64,000 nucleotides of DNA from Amphimallon solstitiale (Eukaryota > Arthropoda > Insecta > Coleoptera > Scarabaeidae), in the NCBI GenBank assembly GCA_963170755.1, contig OY720680.1:103610274-103674273 (forward strand), written 5' to 3'. The position numbers and the translations under genes were made by a program. The notes under the pieces were generated by a model that made no database searches, was not told the DNA's origin, and was given only the letters and a program-made list of their open reading frames with translations. Shown here piece after piece: positions 34,791 to 45,400 of this stretch (its first letter is position 1; every line of letters begins with the position of its first letter).

Positions 34791-34916
34791 ACAACTAAAT
34801 TTAATTTTGACAATTACTGTGAAAAGTAATTATCAATTAGAAGAAATTTTTAATTCGTGACAGATGAGAAAAAGTTTTTAATGACATTGCCGACCAAAAT
34901 TTGATGCTAGTAACTG

Positions 34917-35351
34917 TATATTTAAAAAAAAATCACATGCAATTGAAATTAAATTGATTAAGGCGCAAAAAAATACATTTATTAAATGTATTTAGAATTT
35001 TAAAAAATCACGCATTGTTCTATTGTAATGAGACTTGCGATATTTCCTGTTAAGTACTCAATATATGAAAATACGGTTTTAACCGATTGATTAAAATAAA
35101 GAACGCAATTTTTTCTTTGCAAACTTTACTCTGTTCTTTAATTCCGCAGAGCACTAGCGAAAGGCAACATGTTACTGTTGACACTTTCTTGTTGACACTT
35201 TTCAATTGTACGAAGATAACCAGGTGGATATTGATAATAATTACAGATTTTAATAATAGTAGGAATAGTATATCTTTATTTATCCTATAGATACAAGTCT
35301 AATTACAGAATTAAAATTAACAACATTAGTATAATATTTCCATATTATATA
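34917..35351. other. HMGXB4 intron sequence, no gene seen
   Basis: AT-rich sequence between two transposons. I searched it for an HMG-box exon without success. Confidence 0.55.
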
Positions 35352-36470
35352 GGGTGCGGCAGAACCAATTAAGCAGTTTTGAGGAGTTATAAAAAAGAAA
35401 TCAGGGTTGATAGAGAAAAAATGATTTTATTTTCGAAGTTAGTGGTACATACCATTTTATTTTTATTTAGTTTTGAACAGAATGTCCGTAAGATGGCGCC
35501 CGTTAGCAGCAACACACTGTTGTAGACGATCTGTGAAGTTTTGAAAAGCTCTTTGATACACATCATGGGGTATAGCGTTCACTTCCTCTATAATCCGCTC
35601 CCTTAGCTCTGCTAGGGTACGAGGACGATGTTTAAACACATTTTCCTTCAAATATCCCCAAATAAAGAAGTCACAAATACTGAGATCGGGTGACCGTGTA
35701 GGCCAGTCCACGTCACCTCTCAAAGAGACTAGACGTCCTGGAAACATTTCTCTCAAAACATTAAGCGAATTTCTGGCTGTGTGAGCTGTAGCTCCATCCT
35801 GTTGGAATCACAAGTCCCCCAATTCTTCTTGTTCAAGAATTTCTTCCATTCTAAACTGCAGAAAATTTTGCAACATTAAAACATAACGTGCGGAATTCAC
35901 GGTCACGCCTTCCTCCTCAAAGAAGTACGGGCCTATCACTCCAAATTGTGACACGGCACACCATACTGTTATTTTAAGGGAATGTAAAGGGCTTTCATGA
36001 ATAATTTGGGGGTTATTTTCAGCCCAGTAGCGAAAATTTTGTTTATTCACACTCCCATTGAGGTGAAAATATGCCTCGTCGCTACCGAAGAACGCTGCCT
36101 CCGGAGAGATATGTGAAAGCATTTGCTCACACAGATTTCGGCGGTTGACGTAGTCTACTGGGATCAATTCTTGAACCATCATTATTTTGTAGGGATGTAA
36201 CTTTAAATCGAAATGGAGAATCCTCCTCAAAGTGCGATCTGACATCTCCAATGCAACAGCATGCCTTTGTGCAAAACGTCTTGACGATTGTTCAACTGCT
36301 GCTCTCACCCGCAGCACATTTTCTGGTGTTCTGATGGATCTGCGTCGGTCATGTGTATCTCTTCTTAATGTGGTACCAGTTTCTTCCAACTGCCGACCCT
36401 AAGACCGAATTGTGTTCGCATAGGAACGGCATTGTTGCGTGAAATGTTGAACCGTCGCTGAAAAGCTCTT
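35352..36470 (-). pseudogene. DD41D-type transposase relic
   Basis: A TA precedes the left end gggtgcggcagaaccaatta; no right inverted end was found. The minus strand shows a decayed N-terminal helix-turn-helix (36470-36390, frameshifted) followed by RRSIRTPENVLRVRAAVEQS. The core has FFGSDEAYFHLNG with the first D, and FQQDGATAHTARNS with the second. In-frame WPTRSPDLSICDFFIWGYLK carries the third D 41 residues on. The second D is preceded by a TGA in place of the expected tryptophan codon (near 35807), and a frameshift breaks the N-terminus. Otherwise the catalytic domain is well kept and ends normally (GRHLTDILFKTK). Confidence 0.85.
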
Positions 36471-36599
36471 TGGGTTCAGATAACAGATCGGTTGTTTCCA
36501 AAATACGTCCGTACGGCAAATCCCGATGTACTCCGGTCCAAACCACGTTGACTACTGAAATGGTATCACCAATCACCAATGGAACTAGGAGACTAGACA

Positions 36600-36953
36600 T
36601 GGGTCGGTTCACTAAATTTCAATGAACCGGATCTCGGCTCACTTGGGATGTAACTTTATCCGGTTCGGTCGCGAACGTATCAAAACCATAAAGGAACCTG
36701 CTGTCCGACTGGCTGCTGAGTATCGACTGAATAATTTGGAAATTATAGTTGGATTACGGTCGCAGGAGGGATTGAAAAATAAAAATTGATATTATACATA
36801 TAACTGGCAGGATACGCACTACGCACTAAAATATTTATTTTTGTACAACATAACAAATTGTATAAATATATAAAATGGATATACTGAACTGAATATCAAA
36901 ATGTAAAAATAACTAAACAGCTTACGTATAAATCTAAATTCTACATTGATAAT
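36600..36953. other. Probable hAT terminal region
   Basis: Contains gaaccgg-type repeats (gggtcggttcact, aatgaaccggat) like those at 37620-37645 on the other side of the hAT exon. These are plausible subterminal repeats; exact ends were not resolved. Confidence 0.45.
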
Positions 36954-37221
36954 TTACAAATTATAATTTAAAAAAACGATTTGTGACGCTTTCGCGGTTG
37001 TTAATCGACTTCTTTGGTCTGTAATAATGTTCCCAGATTTACTAAAAATACGCTCGCACGGAACAGATGTAGCCAAGACACATAAACGTTTTTTTACTAT
37101 TTCGTAAATTCTGGGATAGACATCTTTTCTTTGATGCCACCATGTTAGTGGATCTTGATGTCTATTGATTATCGGATCATTTAGGTATTTATCAAATTCA
37201 ATTATTCTGCCTGTTCTATGT
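36954..37221 (-). pseudogene. hAT transposase last exon (dimerisation domain)
   Basis: After an acceptor (gtttttgacag) the minus strand reads HRTGRIIEFDKYLND, then PLTWWHQRKDVYPRIYEIVK and CVLATSVPCERIFSKSGNII, ending in FLNYNL and a stop. WW, the LATSVPCERIFS block and the final RSRL segment are diagnostic of the hAT C-terminal dimerisation domain. The frame is unbroken, but I found no upstream exons with the catalytic residues, so it is a remnant. Confidence 0.88.
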
Positions 37222-37640
37222 CTGTCAAAAACTCATAACAGTACTTATTTGTTATTTATATTGTTCCTAAAAATATTCCTTTGGATAATAAAATAAAATA
37301 TTTAATTTATTAGTTGTCTGTGAGTTACAAAATTCTTATAAATATTGCTTATTGTTCGAATGGCATACTCTTCAATAATTATAAATACCAAATGAATGCA
37401 TAATTTAGTTTTACATATATTTTGTTTAATTTGTGTACAAGAATCTGATAATTTGTTAAATTTGTGTGCACTATAGCTTTGAATAAATTGTTTGTCAAAC
37501 ATTTTGTATAATTGGTGTGCGCGCAGCCTAAATTATTATCCCGCTTTGTTTGAGCCGACGACGGCGCTGAGTATATTACATGTGTCCTACACGTTCATGA
37601 ACGGTATGCTATTACAGATCCACACGGTTCAAATGAACCG
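37222..37640. other. No recognisable gene
   Basis: AT-rich, probably the intron or remains of the hAT element, ending in gaaccg repeats near 37620. Confidence 0.45.
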
Positions 37641-37644
37641 TTTC

Positions 37645-38180
37645 AGTGTTACACTTACCAAGTTCTTGGCCCAGTTATTGACCAAGAACTTGATCAAGTT
37701 AAAACTGACGACAAGTCGTGTATTACACTTGTCAAGTCGACTTGATGAATTTCTTGGCCGAGCACTTGGTGGCTTGGAACATGTTCTATTTTTCTTCTCA
37801 ACTTGATCAAGTTCCTAGTGATTTCTAGTAATATTCATGTTATAAAGTTTTTTGCCAACTGTGTAAAATGTAAACACAAATTCCATTTTAGAATATTGTT
37901 AAAAATGACATGTTAATTTGATACTTCCTGAAAGAATTGTATGCGTAAATTATTTATTTTCTTTTGTATCTATTGTGCAGTTATTCATTCAATATCAAAC
38001 ACAAATCTTCGGTAACTTGATTAATTTTTTTATTTCGTACTTTTGCACTATTGGTACTGCTAATTCACCTAAAAACTTGGTCAAGAAATTGATAAGTGTA
38101 AAACAGCCAAGGTCAACAATAACCTGATCAAGAGCTTGCCGACAATTTCTTGGTCAAGAACTTGATAAGTGTATTACAGC
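37645..38180. mobile_element. MITE rich in CAAGTTCTTG motifs
   Basis: Inverted ends share tacacttancaagttcttg, about 25 bp. At least seven copies of caagttcttg or caagaacttg, in both orientations, cluster in the outer 160 bp of each end. They could be transposase-binding sites. No ORF and no clear target duplication. Confidence 0.7.
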
Positions 38181-38990
38181 CTTAATAAACATTAAATGAA
38201 AAAGCTAAGAGTTCTAACGAACGTTTTTCTAGAACATTTATAATATCACAAAAAAAAAAAAAAATAAGTAAAAACAAGTAAAGTAAAGAGAAGTAAAATA
38301 TACAAAATAAATGTCAATAACAAAATTGAGAGTGAACTGGGATCGGTATAATACAATGATATTGCGTATTTTTAGCACGTCATTTTATATTAGAACGTTA
38401 TGAGACAGGGACATTTGAAACTTGACATTTTAAATCGGAAACAGCTTCATTATTTCAAATGGAACGGTATATCAATCTTTTTCTAAAGCAGCATATGCAA
38501 AATCTATTTCTGAAAATTTCACATGGTTTGCGTCTATTTCAGACGTAAAACACGTCTAATGAAATTGCACGAGATATATATTTTACACCTGATAACTGAT
38601 AATAATGTATGTTCCATTCTATTAAACAACAAAAAAAAGAAATCATACTCAATTGAAAAAGTCAAAAATTGCATAATGTAAAAGTAGTCCAAAGGTAATT
38701 TTTTGAAACAAATAAAAAATTTCTATTAAAAAAAATAGAAAAAGCACAGGCAAGTAAGTACATTTAAAAACAATTTTCAAATGTGCAGAATATGATTTGG
38801 TGCAACTTTTATTAGCAATATTTGTTGGGCGTGATAATTACAGAGCTATGAAAAATGTATCTATTTACTGTTCCTGAGGGCAATGTTTGGAAAATATAGT
38901 GAAGCTTCAAATAATTAGAAATCAGATTGATGAATAGGAGTTTACTGCGATGAAACAACACATCTTTACTGAATTTTCACTGTTTTCACT
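38181..38990. other. HMGXB4 intron sequence, no gene seen
   Basis: AT-rich sequence with an A-tract near 38250. Nothing resembling an HMG-box exon was seen. Confidence 0.5.
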
Positions 38991-39998
38991 TTCTTATACC
39001 GCGCGATCATTTAAATTCTAAATTAGAGCAGGCTGTGAAATTTAAATTAAGTTGGTATATAAGTACTAATTTACAATTTGAATTGTCAAAGTGACGTTTC
39101 AAAATGTTAATTAATCAATAATTGACATTCTGGACAACCTAATAAAAAAAATCCCGCCTGCTATAATTTAGAATTTAAATGATCGCGTGAAAATGTTCGT
39201 CCTAGAGATTTTTGCAGATGTCCACGTTTGAAGTCTCCTAATACCAAAAAAGTTGTTTTTAAAAAACGTCTCTATGACCACGATAGCGGTCAAACCCCTA
39301 TAGCTATCAATTCCAGTTTGGTATTTACGAGTACAATCTCCCCCCTTTTGAAACTGATTAGATTTTCAGTAAAATCGGCAGACCAGAGTAGTAGTTTACT
39401 TCAGTGAAAAAATCTAATTTTGCCAGTATTTCGTCAACTACTAAGTTTAAACAAATTTATGAAGAGAAAGATTATTATAAAAGTTTTTCGAAATTCCTAC
39501 CGGAAGTAGGTCTTTTACACTTATCACTTTTTTTTGCGTTACGAGTATAGCAGTATTTAGAGCTTAATTTTCAATACTTTTTGTGTAAAAAAGAATTCAA
39601 AATTCGGACCGGAAGTAACATTTTACTCTTATCGAATAGCGATTTTTTGCAAATTTGTCGTAAATTATGCATTCTATATATATTTATCAAGAGTACAGAA
39701 TTAGCGCAAGATTTGGAATATTTTTTGTATAAATGAAATTTCAAAATTTGGACTGGAAGTAGCACTTTTACTCTAAGCGAGTAGCATTTTTTTTCGAATA
39801 TCTCGCAATGCATGCGCTCTTATAGAGATGTATTAAGATAACAGAAGTATTTATATAATAGGATTTTGAGTAATTTTTATATAAAAAATTCTTAAAATTT
39901 GACTTCTTTTTCTAAGAAATTAAAACTATTTAAAACAATTTAGAACAATTTTATATAATTTGAAACGCTCATACGTAAAGTCGTGTGGTGGCCACACT
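38990..39998 (+). repeat. Dispersed repeat R1, copy 3, interrupted by a MITE
   Basis: The first bases ctttcttata are followed by a family C MITE (38999-39189) and then resume with tcctagagatttttgcagat. The 3' end has the gtgtggtggccacac hairpin. About 25 bp of R1 were lost at the right junction. Confidence 0.85.
38999..39189. mobile_element. Family C MITE (191 bp), copy in R1
   Basis: The left end ccgcgcgatcatttaaattc follows TA. The right end stops at gatcgcgtg without the last G and without TA, so the right junction has been deleted. The interior joins the autonomous element's pre-ATG region to its post-stop region. Confidence 0.9.
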
Positions 39999-41336
39999 CA
40001 TTATTTTTTTCATTTATTTTTTGTTAGGGTTTTGACAGTCAATTTACAGTTACTTTCCTTGGTAGGAGATAATACTTGCTTCTTTGATTTGTTTATTACA
40101 ACTCTTATACGTAAGTAGCATTACATTAAATTGCGTCTTCATGTATACTGAAAGTATTATTTAGCTACCCCAGTTATTATTTCGATTGAACAATTGAATA
40201 GATGCGGCTTTTACTTGAGAATCTTTCCAAAATTGTAAAGTAAAAGAAGACAAAAATGTAATTCGAAATTTTAACTCAAAAAATGTGTAATGATATTGTT
40301 TTACCAACAATTTGGCTTCGTGATGAAAAATTACACTATTAATTGTAAGCTTTATGTTGGTGGTCTTAATTTAACCAGTCTCTCTATTCCGTTGTTATCC
40401 GAAACACGGCCATAAAATATTAAAAAAATCCTTTCGTAAATATTTTGTTACTCTACAATGTCAAGTTAAATTATCACAAAGATACTATTAATACCATCAA
40501 ACTCTGTACTAAAAATCTAATTCATTTACATTTCCGCTTATTAATGTTGATATATTCAAGTAAAATATATAATTAAATGTATTGATTGTACCCTAATGCT
40601 TTGTGTATTGCCTTCGTAATGTATGTTTTAATGTGTTGCTAAATAAGCTACTCTATAATCTATCGAATTATACATGAATAAGTTTAGAATTATCCTGCAC
40701 TGTATACAGATTACAATAACGCCAACATGTCAGTTAAGAATAATTTTGATATGATTTAATGGTAACATTTAATTCCAAAAGCGTTTACAAGAAAACTCAT
40801 GTTACGTAAAATCTCTACACTTTAGCGTCACGATATAGAGATAATGCGTCAATAATTTGTTTTCACAAATATTTTTGCAAAAGATAAAACAAGTAGTAAT
40901 AAATCCAAACTACGAAATACACCTAAGAAATATAAATTTATTCAAAATAGTACGTAAATACGATCTACATTGCAAACGTCCATCATAATGTGTTTTAACA
41001 ATATCGTTTAGGTGACAATATACTATTTCTTATACATATTTTGAAACGGATTTACATATATTCATGATAATTCTAAGTTTATTTGTTGGAATAATATTAA
41101 CATCGGTCGTTCTATTTGAAATAATTCCACAATTATCAAGTAACAAGAGTTTAAAGCAATTTCTAAAAAGTAAAGTTTCAATTTAGTTTGTTACTAAATT
41201 CACTGTATTTTTGTAATTTAAATTCGCTTTAATAGAGAAGTTAAATAAATATGCGTGGACTCTCTGTTCGTTTTGCACCCTATAAAAATACGAATAGGTA
41301 TTCTAAGCAGACATTAGAGTCTCAAATACATTATAG
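39999..41336. other. HMGXB4 intron sequence, no gene seen
   Basis: 1.3 kb of AT-rich sequence checked for the missing HMG-box exon; none was recognised. Confidence 0.55.
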
Positions 41337-41611
41337 ATCAAAATGATCGCAACAAGTTGAGGAATCTTAACAAGGGAAACAAATTTGTCAACAAGAAAAC
41401 TATACCAAAATCTACAGCAGGTCCACTGACACCATTTCAACTTGGCGTTCCTGTTGTTGGAAACACAACTGTATCACCTCCCAGTCCCAAGGGCAAAGAA
41501 AATCCATCCATATATAAGGTCACAGGAATCAAGCCTATAGACGTAGCAGCTCACCTTAAACTTTTAGGAGAAAGTCTAACCATTATTGGAGAACGTCTCA
41601 AAGAACACGAG
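41337..41611 (+). CDS. HMGXB4: HMGXB4-like, penultimate coding exon
   Basis: The exon encodes a basic, proline-rich linker (STAGPLTPFQLGVPVV) and then IKPIDVAAHLKLLGESLTII and GERLKEHE. This matches the C-terminal conserved block of HMGXB4 (PIDVAAHLQLLGESLSLIG in mammals). It ends in phase 0 at cgag|gtatag. The acceptor is inferred at 41336 (cattatag); it is pyrimidine-poor, and nearby alternatives exist at 41313-41319. With this acceptor the exon starts in phase 1, which would also fit a direct join to exon 3 (K-G-K-D-Q-N-D-R). Confidence 0.87.
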
Positions 41612-42189
41612 GTATAGTATTAATTTTATAAAACAAATGTAAAACAATATTCCATTTATCAGGATAATCATTGATTATCTTTAAGCTTATAAAATCAGCA
41701 ATGGTAATGACAGAGATTATTTATAGTTAATAATACACTGGGATCGAAAATTTTTGTCAATGACGAATTTTATGATTATGACAATACAATATCCCCCCTT
41801 AATAGCAGTGTCAATAAAGAGATCCAGAGTAGATAATAAAAGATCTCTTTCAGGAAAGCATTAGTTTATTTTTTCTAATTGAAGCAGCTAAAATGTATCT
41901 CTTTAAATTTAAGTTATGATAGAATATGTTTGGCATAAACAGAGTTTGCTGAAAAAAGTAACATGCACTTCCAAATTAACCGTACCCTATTGTCCGTGAA
42001 GTATCGTAAACTTTGAGCTCTACTTCAAACCGCTGCGTAGCCTGGATAGCTGCTAAGAATCGTTTCTCCAAATATGCACGAATTACTTTCAATGTCGGTC
42101 ACATCAAAATGTCAATTTTTCACAGTACAGTAAAATTAGGTTTTATTTTTATACGAAATATAGATGTGCTACTTTTTTTCCTGGAAAGA
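41612..42189. other. 5' part of the HMGXB4 last intron
   Basis: No gene seen before the inverted-duplication region. Confidence 0.5.
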
Positions 42190-42410
42190 ATAAGTTCACA
42201 AAATGCACACCAAAAACGAAATTGCAAAGACTGCCATTTTCAAAATAGGAGTAAGTATGGATTCCTGAGCTGTTGGTGGTAGACAACTTAAAAATTATTT
42301 TTAACAATTACCTTGTGTCCTCTTATAATATAACCATCTAGAAGACTTAATTTTCAATAAATTTGATATATCTCATTTTGCTCTAAGTCAGAGAGAATCG
42401 TAGATAGAAT
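42190..42410 (+). repeat. Third copy of the palindrome's flank sequence
   Basis: It contains cgaaattgcaaagactgcca and ctctaagtcagagagaatcg, seen again inverted at 44760-44930 and direct at 44951-45090. It abuts the truncated transposon arm at 42411. Confidence 0.85.
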
Positions 42411-45400
42411 TATTACTACTGGTAGTATTGCTAATTCAAAAACAAGGAAACCTAAATATGTAGTTAATGATAACAATCAGTTCAAAATTCTTGTAGCAAC
42501 AACAGATAATCCACATGTCAGTACCCATGAAAGAAGTCATTTGCTGGATATTAGCCAAACCATCGTTGCAATGACCTTAAGGGGGAACTGCCGACTACCG
42601 AAATCAAGAGGTTAGAAATTCAAGTTTTTCTCCGTTACTTTTGCAGCGATTTTATTTAAACAAAAACCAACAAATATTTTAAGGTTTTTCTGAGGTACCT
42701 AAAGAATTAAATTTTATAAAACTTATTAAAATATTTATAGATGGAGTCTAGAAAGTGACTCAAGTTTACCATATGTTTTCTATATTATTTTCCACAAAGG
42801 GAAAAAAAACGTCCTTTAGGTACCTTCAATAAATCTTACTGAAAAAGTACAGCCTTAATTCAACTTAATTTACAAAACAGTTATTGAGAAAAACTTGAAT
42901 TACAAACGTAAGTTTTGCCCTATTTCTGAATACACATAGCCTAAATTTTCAGTGTTCCTCTCATGATGAGTCAATCATAAGATATACTTAACTTAAAACA
43001 CACGAATATATTACTTTTTTTTGTATTTGTTCCACAGAACAGAAAATTACAACTCTCGTCAAGAATCTCACTGACGGCGGCAGTTCGCCCTTAAAATGAA
43101 GTGAATATCTCCGTAATAAATACATTTAAATATTGAGTTACACCCATTATTTTAGACCAAAAAGAGTGCTCTGCCAATGGGCGGACAGTAATTAAAATGA
43201 ATGCCCGGGCAATTCTTTTTGTGAGTGTGTGATTTGCGAATGAAGCCAGGACACTTTTAATTTATACCTATTTTAATGTTCATATTGTTATTTTAGAATT
43301 TCTGTTCCACTAATTACTCATCCATTCACCTAACAGTTTCTGTTTCTACACCCACTAAACTCAAGTTATTAATTTCTTTTTGTTTGGTTTTAAGATTTGT
43401 TTATTGTGCCATATTCTACATATATTTTTATTGTAAATAAGATATATCCATTTTTTTGTCCTTACCCTAATACCTACAAAAATCATATCTCTAAGCTCAA
43501 TGTTGGAAAAATTCATTATAAAATCAGGCTTGGCAACTGAAAGGCAACTCATTAAATGTCATCCATTTAATTGTCAATTACGAAGCAATTATTGCTCACT
43601 ATACCGTATTAAAATAAAAAATATAAAATTTTCAAAATTATATCAAAAAACGACAATAGCTCAGTAATCGTCACGTTTAAAATAATAACGTCTTACATGT
43701 TTTTGGTATGAAATTTAGTAAGCAATCCAAAAATAAGCTGATATATAGGGTGTTCCATTTGAAAAAAATCACTTTTAGACAAAATAATGTCATGTAACTT
43801 TAATCCAGTTTACTGCAAATTCAATTAGTAATTACAAAAAAATAAAATATGCTTGTATTAGGCCCTTTTTTTATGATCAACTCTACCAAAAATTGTATTC
43901 ATTTAACAGGTCGTTTTCGAGAAATATAATTTTATAAAAACATTGATTTTTTCAGAAAAATGGTAATAAGTCGAAACCCTTAAATTTTAGGCCTATACTA
44001 TCTTATAACTGTTTACCTAAAAATTATGCGGGGAATAAAAAAATGTAATAATATATAGGGTGTTTCATTTAAAAAACCATGACTATGGTCAGCCAACAAG
44101 TTATGAAACACTCTGTATAATACAAAATATTTTTAAAATATGCTCCTAATGCGCAGCTATCACAAGAAAAAAACCACTTTACTCATAAAGGCATAGTCGG
44201 CCTTACCCGCGGAGATGACTCGCCCTGTATGTGAGAAAGAATTTTTAGTTTCCTCTCAGCCTTTAGTGTTACCTGTTTTTTTAATGTATGTGTATTTGAG
44301 ATAATTAAAAATGTTCATTTATACAAACAACTAAACTCCCAACAAGGATAAGACAAACTAATGTTTGTTCATTGTATTGAATAGTCTGTTGGAAACTGCT
44401 TCTCTAGTTGAAGATAAACCATTTCGAACTGCACAATAATAACCTGGCATTTTAGTCAATTATCAAAATCTCAATCTGACTAAATTAACGGGAGACAAAC
44501 CAGGGACAGACTAACCAGACGATCACGCCGGTTACGCGGCAATGACGACACCAGACAACCACGAGCCCCGCCTACCGAATATACAGGGACTCCCTTTCAA
44601 AATCTGTATCGCTTCTCTATGGTTGTTCTTCTCTGATATTATGTTTACTAGCAAATTTCAATCTTGGTTCATGAAATCTTGTTGGCAAATACAATATTTC
44701 CCATGATCGTGGATATAGTCATCGTTTGCGGCTTCTATCTACGATTCTCTCTGACTTAGAGCAAAATGAGATATATCAAATTTATTGAAAATTAAGTCTT
44801 CTAGATGGTTATATTATAAGAGGACACAAGGTAATTGTTAAAAATAATTTTTAAGTAGTCTACCACCAACAGCTCAGGAATCCATACTTACTCCTATTTT
44901 GAAAATGGCAGTCTTTGCAATTTCGTTTTTGGTGTGCATTTTGTGAACTTAAAAACGAAATTGCAAAGACTGCCATTTTCAAAATAGGAGTAAGTATGGA
45001 TTCCTGAGCTGTTGGTGGTAGACAACTTAAAAATTATTTTTAACAATTACATCTCATTTTGCTCTAAGTCAGAGAGAATCGTAGATAGAAGCCGCAAACG
45101 ATGACTATATCCACGATCATGGGAAATATTGTATTTGCCAACAAGATTTCATGAACCAAGATTGAAATTTGCTAGTAAATATAATATCAGAGAAGAACAA
45201 CCATAGAGAAGCGATACAGATTTTGAAAGGGAGTCCCTGTATATTCGGTAGGCGGGGCTCGTGGTTGTCTGGTGTCGTCATTGCCGCGTAACCGGCGTGA
45301 TCGTCTGGTTAGTCTGTCCCTGGTTTGTCTCCCGTTAATTTAGTCAGATTGAGATTTTGATAATTGACTAAAATGCCAGGTTATTATTGTGCAGTTCGAA

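Larger units (their letters stand above)
30414..34916 (-). mobile_element. Tc1-like element (DD34E) split by a gypsy insertion
   Basis: TA-flanked ends share gttactagca and ttttggtcg in inverse. Removing the LTR element (31050-34266 and one 4-bp duplication) leaves about 1.28 kb, normal for Tc1. The ends lie in HMGXB4 intron 3. The host gene's polarity is opposite to the transposase. Confidence 0.9.

Noticed and set aside
37492..37806. 104-codon open frame
   Set aside because: It crosses hAT-terminal repeats and the CAAGTTCTTG-rich MITE, so it is repeat-derived and probably random.
42202..42252. Exon-like stretch before gtaagt in the palindrome flank
   Set aside because: It recurs inverted and direct in the duplication, has no acceptor of quality, and no protein was recognised.
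43361..43552. 63-codon open frame that is repeated identically at 46271-46462
   Set aside because: The two copies are the two arms of the inverted duplication. Identical translation reflects the duplication, not a conserved gene.
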